This document shows positions 1-8,174 of a stretch of DNA of 64,000 bases, one piece after another. The notes under the pieces are model-generated. The model was not told the DNA's origin, made no database searches, and saw only the letters and a list, made by a program, of their open reading frames with translations. The stretch is taken from the NCBI GenBank assembly GCA_964540815.1, contig CAZIOH010000029.1:1-64000 (forward strand). The letters run 5' to 3'. This DNA is from CAZIOH01 sp964540815 (lineage in GTDB: Bacteria; Myxococcota_A; Polyangia; Fen-1088). Within the stretch, counting starts at the first letter, position 1; every line of letters begins with the position of its first letter. The position numbers and the translations under genes were made by a program.

Positions 1-406
1 AGAACTTCTCGTAGTAGAGCGGATCGTCGGGGATGTGCATCTTGCGGTACTTGCCCACCGGCGTCCCGTCGCTGTCGATGATCACCGCGGTGTTGTGGTA
101 GAGCCCCGCCGCCCGCCGCTCGAAGAGCGAGGCGACGATCACGATCTTGCGCTCACGGGCCACCGCCGCCAGCGCGGTGGTGCTCGGGCCCGGGATCGGC
201 TCCGCCAGATCGAACTTGGCGTGGTCCTCGGTCTGACAGAAGTACTGGCTGCGGAAGAGCTCGGGCAGGCACACGATCTCGGCCCCGCGCCCGGCGGCCT
301 CGTGGATGAGCTCGATGGCCCGCGACAGGTTGCGGGCCCCATCGGGGGTGCAGCGCATCTGGACCAGGCCGAGCTTGAAGGTACGCGGAGGCTGGGTTCG
401 AAGCAT
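1..406 (-). CDS. N-carbamoylputrescine amidase-like nitrilase (partial, C-terminus outside window)
   Basis: The 135 N-terminal residues of a carbon-nitrogen hydrolase are visible; the reading frame runs off the left edge. It starts at an ATG (404-406), reading MLRTQPPRTFKLGLVQMRC. The nitrilase-fold landmarks present are the general-base Glu in CLPELFRSQYF and the Lys in KYRKMHIPDDPLYYEKF. The catalytic Cys would lie beyond the window. The RSQYFCQTED and PDDPLYYEKF segments are typical of N-carbamoylputrescine amidase (AguB), which makes putrescine from agmatine-derived N-carbamoylputrescine in the cytoplasm. It follows the glutamine amidotransferase by 22 bases on the same strand and is probably co-transcribed. 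Another omega-amidase of the same fold cannot be excluded. Confidence 0.8.
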   Translation of the reverse strand, partial: MLRTQPPRTFKLGLVQMRCTPDGARNLSRAIELIHEAAGRGAEIVCLPELFRSQYFCQTEDHAKFDLAEPIPGPSTTALAAVARERKIVIVASLFERRAAGLYHNTAVIIDSDGTPVGKYRKMHIPDDPLYYEKF

Positions 407-428
407 GGCGCTCCGTCCTATCGCGATC

Positions 429-1175
429 TCAGCCGCCCATGCAACCGACGATGTTGCGAATCATGCGATCCGCCGCCGGGAGCGCGGCGGGCGCCAGCCG
501 GGCGGACTCGGCCACCACCTCGGCGGGGCCGGCCGGGCCCCGGGCGCTGCGCACGAAGTCGGCGTCCTCGCGCGCCCACCGCGCGGCGGTCGCGCCGTCC
601 ACCTCGACGTGGAACTGCAGGCCGAACACCCGCTCGCCGAGGCGGAAGGCCTGGTTCCGGCAGCGGGCGCTCGACGCCAGGTGCACGGCGCCGGGGGGCA
701 AGTCGAAGGTGTCGCCGTGCCAGTGCAGGACCGTCATCTGCTCGGGAAGCCCCGCGAGCGCGGGCTCGCGTCCGAGCCCGTGCAGGGTGATGGGCGCCCA
801 GCCGACCTCGCGCACGGGCACGGGCCGGCCCGCGGCGTCGGGCTCGGGTCCGACGTTGGGAAAGACCCGCGCCCCGGCGGTGTGCGCCAGGAGCTGCGCG
901 CCGAGGCACACCCCGAGGATCGGGTTTCCCTGCCGGAGCGCCCGCTCGATGAGCGCGATCTCGCGCGGCAGGAACGGGAAGCGCGGATCGGCGCGATCGG
1001 CTACCCCCATCGATCCCCCCATGATCACCAGCAGCTCTTCGGGCGCGAGCGCGGTCGGCACCGGGTCGGCGAAGGCGGCCACCACCTCCAGCGCGACCCC
1101 AGTTTCGGCGAGGATCTCGGCGATGCGGGCGGGACCCTCCATCTCCACGTGTTGAATGACGAGCGCCCGGCGCAT
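429..1175 (-). CDS. Class I glutamine amidotransferase (GMP synthase-type domain)
   Basis: A 248-residue free-standing class I glutamine amidotransferase. The nucleophile elbow is GVCLGAQLLA with Cys about residue 90, and the His-Glu pair is in LQFHVEVD (about 189 and 191). The oxyanion-type GGSMGV motif lies near residue 53. The family transfers or releases ammonia from glutamine, and stand-alone members often act on small amines or as gamma-glutamyl hydrolases. The start was placed at the ATG at 1173-1175 (MRRALVIQHV) because the fold begins there; the frame stays open upstream only as the antisense of the neighbouring pseudouridine synthase gene. It is followed at 22 bases by the nitrilase, which may suggest linked nitrogen or polyamine metabolism. 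The substrate is unknown. Confidence 0.85.
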   Translation of the reverse strand: MRRALVIQHVEMEGPARIAEILAETGVALEVVAAFADPVPTALAPEELLVIMGGSMGVADRADPRFPFLPREIALIERALRQGNPILGVCLGAQLLAHTAGARVFPNVGPEPDAAGRPVPVREVGWAPITLHGLGREPALAGLPEQMTVLHWHGDTFDLPPGAVHLASSARCRNQAFRLGERVFGLQFHVEVDGATAARWAREDADFVRSARGPAGPAEVVAESARLAPAALPAADRMIRNIVGCMGG

Positions 1176-1266
1176 GCCGCAACTTACCCGAGCCGAGCCA
1201 CGAGAGCGAGCCGGCAAGAAACCCGATCGTGGTGGTGGAATCTCGACGGTTGGCCCCTGGCCTGTC

Positions 1267-2229
1267 CTAAACCGCGCCCGCCGCCTTCGCCCACCCGGGC
1301 AGCGGCGCGGAGATGACCACCGCCTCGCCCGTGACCGGGTGCACGAAGCCCACGGACCAGGCGTGCAGGTGGAACTCGGCGTCGGCCAGGGCGCGGGGCG
1401 CGCCGTAGCGCGTGTCCCCCACCAGCGGAAACCCGGCGGCCGCCAGGTGGGCCCGCACCTGGTGCGGGCGCCCGCGGTGCAGCTCGGCCACCACGAGCGC
1501 GGTGGCCTCCGTCTCGGCCACCACCCGCCAGCGTGTCTCGGCGGCGAGGGGTCGGCGTCCGCCTCCGCCGACCCGCACGGTCCCACCGGCGCGTCCGGTA
1601 CGGCCGATCGCCGCGTCGATCCTACCCACCCGAGGTGGGTGACCGTTGACCTCGGCCAGATACCGCTTGTTGCACACCTCGTCAGCGAGGGCCTGTCGCA
1701 TCGACATCCACGCGGCACGCGAGCGCGCCGCCAGGAGCACGCCGCTCGTGCCCTGGTCCAGGCGATGGACGAGCCCGCCCTCGCGCGCGTCGGGAGAGGC
1801 GCCCGCGCATTCGGGAAAGCGCGCGACGATGGCGCTCGCTGCCGTTCCCACTTCATCGAGGCCGAGTGGGTGGGAGGCGATGCCCGGCGGCTTGTCGACC
1901 GCCACCAGTTGGTCGTCGCAGTAGAGCACCGGGAGCACGATCGAAGGGTCGGGTCGAATCCCCGTCCCCGACGTCCCCGTCGTCTCGCTCGACGACGTCG
2001 TCGGCTCCTCGAACTCCAGCGCGGACCCCGCCGCCAGACGGTCCCCCTTGCGGGCCAGCCGACCGTCGACCCGCACCTCGGCCGTCACCCAGCGTCGCCG
2101 TGCCTCGGCCACGCTCACCTTCCAGAGGCTCGCCAGGAAGCTGTCGGCGCGTCGCCCGTCCGCGCCCGGCTCGATCCGCACCACGGAGCGTCGACCGGGC
2201 GCTCGCGCCGCGCTCTCCTCGGTGCTCAC
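1267..2229 (-). CDS. RluA-family RNA pseudouridine synthase
   Basis: A 320-residue RNA pseudouridine synthase. An S4-type RNA-binding segment spans about residues 26-75 (VRVDGRLARKGDRLAAG). The catalytic RluA domain follows, with the motif GLVHRLDQGTSGVLL; Asp158 is the expected catalytic residue. RPHQVRAHLA near the C-terminus is the conserved family motif. The enzyme isomerises uridine to pseudouridine in rRNA or tRNA, but which site cannot be read from sequence alone. It starts at GTG (2227-2229), only 10 bases after the stop of the upstream transglycosylase gene, which suggests one transcript. Confidence 0.9.
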   Translation of the reverse strand: MSTEESAARAPGRRSVVRIEPGADGRRADSFLASLWKVSVAEARRRWVTAEVRVDGRLARKGDRLAAGSALEFEEPTTSSSETTGTSGTGIRPDPSIVLPVLYCDDQLVAVDKPPGIASHPLGLDEVGTAASAIVARFPECAGASPDAREGGLVHRLDQGTSGVLLAARSRAAWMSMRQALADEVCNKRYLAEVNGHPPRVGRIDAAIGRTGRAGGTVRVGGGGRRPLAAETRWRVVAETEATALVVAELHRGRPHQVRAHLAAAGFPLVGDTRYGAPRALADAEFHLHAWSVGFVHPVTGEAVVISAPLPGWAKAAGAV

Positions 2230-2239
2230 GTGGCTGGGC

Positions 2240-4771
2240 TCATCGGGGCTTGCGGCTCACGCCCTTTCCAGGTGAGCCGATCGCCCCGGGTGCCGCCGGC
2301 GGAGCGTTGCGCGATCGGGCGTCGGTCTTCGATCCGTCGGCCTTGCGCACCGGAGCCTTGGGCTTCTCGCCGGGCCGGGGGCCCTTGCCACCGATCGCGG
2401 CGCCCGAGCCGCTCGCGCCTCCGCTGGCCTTCGGCCGCGCGGATGTCCCGGGTTTGTCCGGCACGGGGCGCACCTCCGCCAGCTTGCGCTCGGTCGGTTG
2501 TCGGAGCGACGGGAGCTTGGCTCGAGTCGGAGCTTCCGCTCGATTCATCCCCTGGGCGCTCCCTTTGGCCGTCCACTTGGCGCCCGCCGGCGCCGGCGCC
2601 AGCGGCGGCCGCGGCGCCGGGGTCGACGCCGGGCGGGCCGAGACGGTGGTGGAGACCTTCGCCCCGGCGACGCGATCGTGCTCCCGATCGCGCTGGCGGC
2701 GCGGATCGATGGCCATTCCGCGCGCCACCTCGCGCAGGGGTCCACCGGTGGGCGAGTAGACCACGATCTGCTGGCCGCCCTGCAAGTCGGTGCTGGACGA
2801 GAATCGGTTGATGCGGGCCAGATCGCCCACCGTCAGCCCGTACCGGCGACCGACCTTGGCCAGGGTGTCGCCCGCCCGCGCCTCGACCACCAGCCGCTTC
2901 TTCCCGCGGCGCGCCGCCTCGAGCTCGAGGAACTCGCGCGAGCCGAGGGTCACCACCCGCACCTGGGCCGGGTCGAGCAAGACCACGTTGCGCGGATCGA
3001 AGTCCTTGCGCACGAAGATCTGCAGCACCATCCTCGGGTGGATCTTGGCGCTGGCATCGAGGTTGTTCCATTCCACGAGATCGTCCACCCGGACACCGAA
3101 GACCTCGCCGATCTCCTCGAGGGTGTCGGCGTCCCGGGTCCGGTAGAACACCCGCTCGCGCCCCTCGTAGTTGAACACCCGGTCCGGGATCGCCACCAGG
3201 ATCTCGTCGTCGTCGCTGCCAGCGGCTCCTGCTCCGGCTCCGACATTGGCGGCCTCGCCGCCAGCGGTCGCGGTGGCCGGTCCCACCGCTGTCCCATCGC
3301 GGGCTCCTCCGCCTTCCCGGCTCGCCTCGCGCCGCCGCGGAACGAGCAGCGCCACGCCCGCGCGCAGCTCGGAGCCATCCTTGACGCCGTTCAGCCGGCG
3401 GAGCTCGCGGACGCTCGTGCCCCGCGCCCTCGCCAGCGACTCCAGGGTCTCCCCGAAGCGCAAGGTCACCGTGTCGAGGCGATCGCCGTCGCCCGACCGG
3501 CCACCGGCCGCTCGGTCCCGCTCGAAGCTCTCCGCGTAGAGCTCGCGCGATCCGACCGGCAGGCGCAGGCTGTAGGTGGGCCGGTCGGGCGGCGCTCGGT
3601 CCCGGGCGAGCTGCGGATTGAGGGCGGCGAGGGCCTCGGGTCGCGCCGCGATGGCGCGCGCCACGGTTGCCAGACTGGTGCCGCCCGGGACATCCACCCG
3701 CTCGAACGCGAACGGGGGATCGGGCACGAGATCGCCGAATCCAAAGGCCTCAGGATTGTGCCCGACGATGGCCGCCGCCAAGATCTTGGGGACGTAGAGG
3801 CTCGACTCCCAGGGTAACCCAGCCTCGTGCCGGCAGAGCTCCCAGTAGTCGTTGGTGTTGTATCGCGTGATGGATTGCAGGACCGCCCCGTAGCCGGCGT
3901 TGTACGCGGCGAACACCAGGTGCCACGAGCCGAACCGGACGTAGAGATCCTTCAAGTAGCGGGCGGCGGCCTCCACCGAGCGCTCGGGATCGCGGCGGGC
4001 GTCCAGCCAGTAGCCGACCTCGAGGCCATACGCGCGGGCCGCGCCGGGCATGAATTGCCAGATGCCACCGGCGCCGACCCGGGAGCGTGCGCCGGTGTCG
4101 AACCCGCTCTCGACCATGGCCAGGTACAGCAGATCCTTCGGGAGCCCTTCCTTGTCGAGGGTCGCTTCGATGAGCCCCCGAAAACGGCCCGCCCGGCGCA
4201 ACCAGGTACCCATGATGGCGTGGCCCCGGGGATGGCTGCGAAAGAACTCCAGATAGTGCAACACCGTCGGATCCCAGCGCACGGGGAGCTCCGGGAGCTT
4301 GAGGCTGCGCAGCCACTCCGAGTCGGGGAGGGCCGGCGCGCGACTCGCGGCCGAGCCCGCGCCGGGCGTCGCGCCACGCTCGGGTGACCGCAGAACCTCG
4401 GGCACGTCCCCGCTGCCTTCCCAGCGGCCGGGAAGCTCGGGCGGCGCCTCTTCGGGCGCGTCGGTGTCGCGCACGCTGGCGGTGCCACCGCTTCGCGAGA
4501 ACGTCTGCTCCTCGAACTGTCGGAGCTCGCTCAGCTCCGGGCTCTCGAGGCTCTCGTCGACCGCGGAGCCGCGAACCGCGCGCCGCTCGGACGCGCTCTC
4601 GCGATCCTTGTCCTGCGGCTGTGCGTGCGGCCCGGTCACCGGCTCGCTCGTCGGCTCGCCGGTCGGCCTTGGCTTGCCCGCCGCCCGGCTCGGCGCGCCG
4701 CTGCCAGCCGACGCGCCCGCGGCCGCCGAGATGACCAAGAAGGTCAGGATGGTGGTCGCGCGTGAAGACAT
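2240..4771 (-). CDS. MltD-like membrane-bound lytic transglycosylase with LysM repeats
   Basis: An 843-residue secreted murein hydrolase. The start chosen is the ATG at 4769-4771 (MSSRATTILTFLVISAAAG), which opens a signal peptide; upstream in-frame ATGs would add an implausible Arg-rich leader. A charged, low-complexity stretch runs to about residue 150. The SLT domain (about 170-345) has the catalytic Glu221 in AMVESGFD and the motifs GIWQFMPGAAR and FAAYNAGYGAV. Three LysM peptidoglycan-binding repeats follow at roughly 433-480, 545-595 and 630-680, with a degenerate fourth just after SLT. The Pro/Ala/Lys-rich C-terminal tail is long. The protein cleaves the glycan MurNAc-GlcNAc bond, forming 1,6-anhydro ends, in the periplasm. 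At 843 residues it is nearly twice the length of E. coli MltD. Confidence 0.9.
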   Translation of the reverse strand: MSSRATTILTFLVISAAAGASAGSGAPSRAAGKPRPTGEPTSEPVTGPHAQPQDKDRESASERRAVRGSAVDESLESPELSELRQFEEQTFSRSGGTASVRDTDAPEEAPPELPGRWEGSGDVPEVLRSPERGATPGAGSAASRAPALPDSEWLRSLKLPELPVRWDPTVLHYLEFFRSHPRGHAIMGTWLRRAGRFRGLIEATLDKEGLPKDLLYLAMVESGFDTGARSRVGAGGIWQFMPGAARAYGLEVGYWLDARRDPERSVEAAARYLKDLYVRFGSWHLVFAAYNAGYGAVLQSITRYNTNDYWELCRHEAGLPWESSLYVPKILAAAIVGHNPEAFGFGDLVPDPPFAFERVDVPGGTSLATVARAIAARPEALAALNPQLARDRAPPDRPTYSLRLPVGSRELYAESFERDRAAGGRSGDGDRLDTVTLRFGETLESLARARGTSVRELRRLNGVKDGSELRAGVALLVPRRREASREGGGARDGTAVGPATATAGGEAANVGAGAGAAGSDDDEILVAIPDRVFNYEGRERVFYRTRDADTLEEIGEVFGVRVDDLVEWNNLDASAKIHPRMVLQIFVRKDFDPRNVVLLDPAQVRVVTLGSREFLELEAARRGKKRLVVEARAGDTLAKVGRRYGLTVGDLARINRFSSSTDLQGGQQIVVYSPTGGPLREVARGMAIDPRRQRDREHDRVAGAKVSTTVSARPASTPAPRPPLAPAPAGAKWTAKGSAQGMNRAEAPTRAKLPSLRQPTERKLAEVRPVPDKPGTSARPKASGGASGSGAAIGGKGPRPGEKPKAPVRKADGSKTDARSRNAPPAAPGAIGSPGKGVSRKPR

Positions 4772-4966
4772 CGATCGTCGGCGGGGCCCGCGCTGGCGCG
4801 CCCAGCACAGCCGGCGCAGCCCGCGGGCAGCACCCAGGCAAGCGCACGCGTCCGGCCGAACCAACCGGGTCCACGACATCGACAAGAGCGGATCGTACTG
4901 GACCTGCTCCGGGCACGCCAAAAAAGCGTTTGTTGCCTGCGTGGAACTGTGCGCTAGAGTCAGCGC

Positions 4967-5203
4967 ATGCCTTTCGGCATGGGTTTCGGAGAGCTGGTCC
5001 TGGTCCTCGTGATCGTGCTCGTCGTCTTTGGGTCGACCAAGTTGCCCCAGCTCGGCGATGGGCTCGGTCGCGCGATCAAGAACTTCAAGCGCTCGGTGGG
5101 CGCCTTGAACGAGATCGACGTGACGCCGAAGCGCGAGGTCGACGCGGCCAAGTCCAACCCGGCGACGCCGGCCAAATCGTCCAAGGACAGCAGCAGCTCG
5201 TAA
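4967..5203 (+). CDS. tatA: Twin-arginine translocase subunit TatA/TatE
   Basis: A 78-residue protein with the TatA plan: a short N-terminus, one transmembrane helix (ELVLVLVIVLVVFGSTKLP), the FG hinge, then an amphipathic helix (GDGLGRAIKNFKRSVGAL) and a polar Ser/Lys tail. TatA oligomers form the pore that exports folded twin-arginine proteins across the inner membrane. An ATG four codons downstream (4979) would fit the usual MGFGELVL start equally well. A TAGAGT -10-like hexamer lies about ten bases upstream of the first ATG, so the leader may be very short. No tatB or tatC is adjacent. Confidence 0.9.
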   Translation: MPFGMGFGELVLVLVIVLVVFGSTKLPQLGDGLGRAIKNFKRSVGALNEIDVTPKREVDAAKSNPATPAKSSKDSSSS

Positions 5204-5592
5204 CGCGCACGCGCGGCGCGCGCGGTGCGCGGAACCTACAGGCCCGCAATGCCGACGCGCGCAACGCTGACGGTCGTCCGTCCGTGCGCGCCCGAAGCGT
5301 CAAGCCGACGCCTGGAGCCCCGAAAATTCCCCTCACGGTCGTCGACCGTCGCGAGAGTGTCGAAGGTGGTTTCCGAGACCGGAGGGCCGAGTCCGTTTCA
5401 TCGGTGTGACGCTCGGACGTCCCGCGCGGGAGCCTCGGGCGGAAAAGACGCGCATCGGCATGATGACGCCTCGTCTTTAACGAGGTGCGCTAACATATTG
5501 TTTTTAATCAGGAACTACATGGCAGACATGAACATTAGTGTCTTCAATATTACATGATTGACCCTTGTAATTTTGCGTGACACCATTAGACA
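5204..5592. other. Intergenic region with an AT-rich island
   Basis: No convincing gene. The first 250 bases are GC-rich with CG-dinucleotide runs. From about 5485 to 5590 the composition turns sharply AT-rich (taacatattgtttttaatc, caatattacatgattgaccc), unlike anything else in the window. This patch directly precedes the PhaR-type regulator gene and probably carries its promoter and an operator. I could not fix a convincing -35/-10 pair with good spacing. Confidence 0.5.
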
Positions 5593-5913
5593 ATGAACAC
5601 TGCACGCACCATCAAGCGCTATGCGAACAGGAAGCTCTACGACACCCGCGACAGTCGCTATGTGACGCTCGATCACATCGCGGCCATGGTGCGGGCCGGC
5701 GACGATGTCAAGGTCGTCGACAACACCACGCGTGCCGATCTCACGACGGCCACGCTGGCTCAGATCATCTTCGAGGAGGAGAAGAAGACCCCGCGGCTGA
5801 CGGTGGCCGGCCTCCGGAAGATCATCCAGGCGGGCGTCGCGGCGCTCGGCGGTCCGGCTGCCGCGCCGAGCACCGCGCCAGCCAGCGTTCCTCCGGTCTC
5901 TCCCGAGCCATAG
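5593..5913 (+). CDS. phaR: Polyhydroxyalkanoate accumulation regulator (PhaR-type)
   Basis: A 106-residue protein whose N-terminal 60 residues match the PHB/PHA accumulation regulator DNA-binding domain: TIKRYANRKLYDTRDSRYVTL is followed by HIAAMVRAGDDVKVVDN and a TLAQIIFEEEKK segment. The tail after about residue 80 is Ala/Pro/Ser-rich and lacks the longer granule-binding region of some PhaR proteins. In characterised bacteria PhaR represses phasin genes and itself, and is titrated by polymer granules. No phaC, phaB or phasin gene is nearby, so any role in storage polymer control is inferred from the domain. The AT-rich upstream patch is a candidate autoregulatory operator. Confidence 0.85.
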   Translation: MNTARTIKRYANRKLYDTRDSRYVTLDHIAAMVRAGDDVKVVDNTTRADLTTATLAQIIFEEEKKTPRLTVAGLRKIIQAGVAALGGPAAAPSTAPASVPPVSPEP

Positions 5914-5954
5914 CGCGTCGCTTCGTTCGCGGAGCGGTCGGGGACCTGCTGGTC

Positions 5955-7586
5955 TCAGTGCGGCGTTGCCGTGGGCGTGGAGGACGGCGAGCCGGGAGCC
6001 TGATCACTCTCGATGACGTCCACCAGGGTATCGATGAGGTGCAAGATGGCCGGCGTCGGCAGCTGCGCGGATGTCGTCAGCGTGTCCAGCCTCGCGCCAG
6101 GGCGGGCGTCGCGCAGAGCGAGGAACACCGCCGCGCGCCCGTTCCAGAACGTGAACGATCCATCGTGGTGCCGCATGAGCCGCCGCCGCAGCAGCGGGTC
6201 GGCGAGCGCGATCTTTCCGTAGACACCGAGCTTGCGATCGAACGGTCGGTCGCCCGTCCGCACGCGCTCCATGCTGAGCCGGTTCTCAGGCGGCCGCGCC
6301 AGCCAGCGCTCGTGCGATTCGATCGCGGCGTCCGGCGTGTCGTCGCCGGGCATCCCCACCTCGGCGCGGACCGAATCGACCTGCCCATGCGTGCGGATGA
6401 ATCTCAGGGAGACGGGATGGCCGCGCCGGACCGCCCGGATGCGGGAATCGTCGCTGTCGGGATCGTCGCCTGGGATGACCTCGATGAGCGCCGGCTCCAT
6501 CTCGGGGCCGGGCGGTGGATCGGCGAGCGCCGCCGTCAACGAGCCGAGCAGCGCCCGCCACTGTCCGGGCGGTGAGCTCGACCAGGCTGCGGGCACCGCA
6601 GCCGCGGAGGCACGCACGCTCTCCCCGCGCGCGATGCCGGTGGCCATGGCCAAGAGCCCGCACAGGGCCAGCGAGAGCTCGACCGGAGACGACGTCTGGT
6701 AGCCGGCCAGACACACCAGCGCCATCCCGAGGCCCGTGAGTCGGGTGGGCCCGGCCTTGAGCAGGAGGGCGGTGCTGGTGGTGGCGAAACCGAAGAGTGC
6801 CAGGGCATACGCGAAGCCGAGCGGCGAGACGGCGTGTGGCAGCTCGATGCGCAGCCCGTAGAGCGCGATCGCCTGTACCAGATCGTAACGGCCGAGCAAG
6901 GCCACGAAGAAGAAGGCGCTGGCTCCCGCCGCGAACCCGAGGGCCGTGGCCAGGCGCGCCCGGGAGGTCCTGCCCACGAGCAGCAAGGTGGGCGAGCAAA
7001 TCCCGGCCAGCAGCCAGGAGGCCTCGGCCAGCAGCAAGAGCCCGTTCGAACGTGGCGTGCCCTCGCGGGCCCAGCCGGAGCGCGCACCGATGGCGCTCGC
7101 CACGTGCAGCAGGTGCGGCAGGGAGAAGGCCGCCAACCCCAGCTTGGCGCGCAGCAGAGATCCCCGACCCAGGGGGTTCGCCGCCGGCAGACCCCAGAGC
7201 GCCGTGTTCACGAGCAGAATGACAAAGGCAAAACTGGTCTCGAGCGCCGTCAGGTAGCGCTCGGGCGTCCGTCCGAGCCACAGGGACAGGGCCACCAGCA
7301 CCACGAACACCCCGGCCAGGAACCCGAGCGTGAGCCGGAACGGTCCGCGCGGATGAAGCTCGCCCCGTCGCAGCTGGCCGATGATGGCGATCGAGATGAT
7401 GCCGATCGCGAGCACGCCCGAGAGGAACAGGAAGAACGGACCGACGCTGGGGAGCCAGCAGTCCAGGTTCGACCGGCATCCGGACGACAGGAACATGCGA
7501 CCCACCAGGCGGTGAAACACGAACTCCAGCAGGGCCACGACCACCAGCACCGCGGTCAGGTTTCCGTAGGGCGTGCGCCTGGTCAT
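5955..7586 (-). CDS. Multi-pass inner-membrane protein of unknown function
   Basis: A 543-residue protein with no family I recognise. The N-terminal two thirds (to about residue 340) hold roughly ten hydrophobic helices, for example LTAVLVVVALLEFVFHRLV, GPFFLFLSGVLAIGIISIAI and FLAGVFVVLVALSL. The first loop contains a Cys pair (SSGCRSNLDCWLP). The C-terminal 200 residues are soluble and acidic to mixed. The start taken is the ATG at 7584-7586 (MTRRTPYGN); an ATG eight codons upstream is possible. A TATACT hexamer lies 12 bases before the chosen start on this strand, so the leader may be very short. The gene ends 42 bases from the convergent phaR gene. Confidence 0.7.
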   Translation of the reverse strand: MTRRTPYGNLTAVLVVVALLEFVFHRLVGRMFLSSGCRSNLDCWLPSVGPFFLFLSGVLAIGIISIAIIGQLRRGELHPRGPFRLTLGFLAGVFVVLVALSLWLGRTPERYLTALETSFAFVILLVNTALWGLPAANPLGRGSLLRAKLGLAAFSLPHLLHVASAIGARSGWAREGTPRSNGLLLLAEASWLLAGICSPTLLLVGRTSRARLATALGFAAGASAFFFVALLGRYDLVQAIALYGLRIELPHAVSPLGFAYALALFGFATTSTALLLKAGPTRLTGLGMALVCLAGYQTSSPVELSLALCGLLAMATGIARGESVRASAAAVPAAWSSSPPGQWRALLGSLTAALADPPPGPEMEPALIEVIPGDDPDSDDSRIRAVRRGHPVSLRFIRTHGQVDSVRAEVGMPGDDTPDAAIESHERWLARPPENRLSMERVRTGDRPFDRKLGVYGKIALADPLLRRRLMRHHDGSFTFWNGRAAVFLALRDARPGARLDTLTTSAQLPTPAILHLIDTLVDVIESDQAPGSPSSTPTATPH

Positions 7587-7880
7587 CGAAGGGGCCGCAG
7601 TATAAGCCATCCGTCAAGCCATTCGCCCGAAAAGGCGCGTCATCCAGCGGCCGGTGTCCGCGTCGCTGGGCATGCCGCGCCAGGGCCAGATCGAATGACA
7701 CCGGACGCCGCCGCGGCCCCCCAAACGGGGCCGCGAGCCGCGCTACCGATTGAGCCCGACGAGGCCATACCCCACGCGCGCGGCCCCGATTTCTCTGGGA
7801 AGAGAGGCCGGTCGAGCAGGGCCGGCGCCTCTCGTCGCCTGCCCGAAAAATGGTGATAGACTCAGTTTGAGAGGGATGCC

Positions 7881-8174
7881 TTGGTCAGCGTGACCGCCCG
7901 CAAGATTCGCGACAATGGTCGTGAGCACGGCTCGATGGGAGTCGGGCGGATCTATGCAGGGTACCTGGTGACCTATCCGAGCGTCGGACGTGGGATGGTG
8001 ATCTTCCGTGACCCGAATGGCCACCGCATGGTCACGACCCCCGTGCGGCGCGTGCTCGGGGCGTTCGACGGCGACAAGCTCTACGTCGAGACGGAGAACT
8101 CCGTCTACCAGTTGACCTTCCGGGGCGAGCAGCAGGCCGAAGCCCCGCGCGCGGTCGCTTCGAACGCCACGTGA
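7881..8174 (+). CDS. Small conserved-looking protein of unknown function
   Basis: 97 residues, no family recognised. It has a compact beta-rich look (GRIYAGYLVTYPSVGRGMVIFRD, TPVRRVLGAFDGDKLYVET) with no signal peptide or membrane segment, so it is probably cytoplasmic. The start is TTG at 7881, preceded at good distance by GAGAGGG; an internal ATG at 7935 is the alternative. Its TGA stop overlaps the GTG start of the downstream fusion enzyme by four bases, so the two are likely translationally coupled. Confidence 0.65.
   Translation: MVSVTARKIRDNGREHGSMGVGRIYAGYLVTYPSVGRGMVIFRDPNGHRMVTTPVRRVLGAFDGDKLYVETENSVYQLTFRGEQQAEAPRAVASNAT

Noticed and set aside
5225..5557. A 110-codon frame after tatA
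   Set aside because: Arg/Ser/Thr-rich, no ribosome-binding site, and it runs through the AT-rich promoter-like patch.
7870..7880. ATG at 7874-7876 as start of the small protein
   Set aside because: It is in a different frame from the 97-codon gene. TTG at 7881 keeps the frame and the Shine-Dalgarno spacing.
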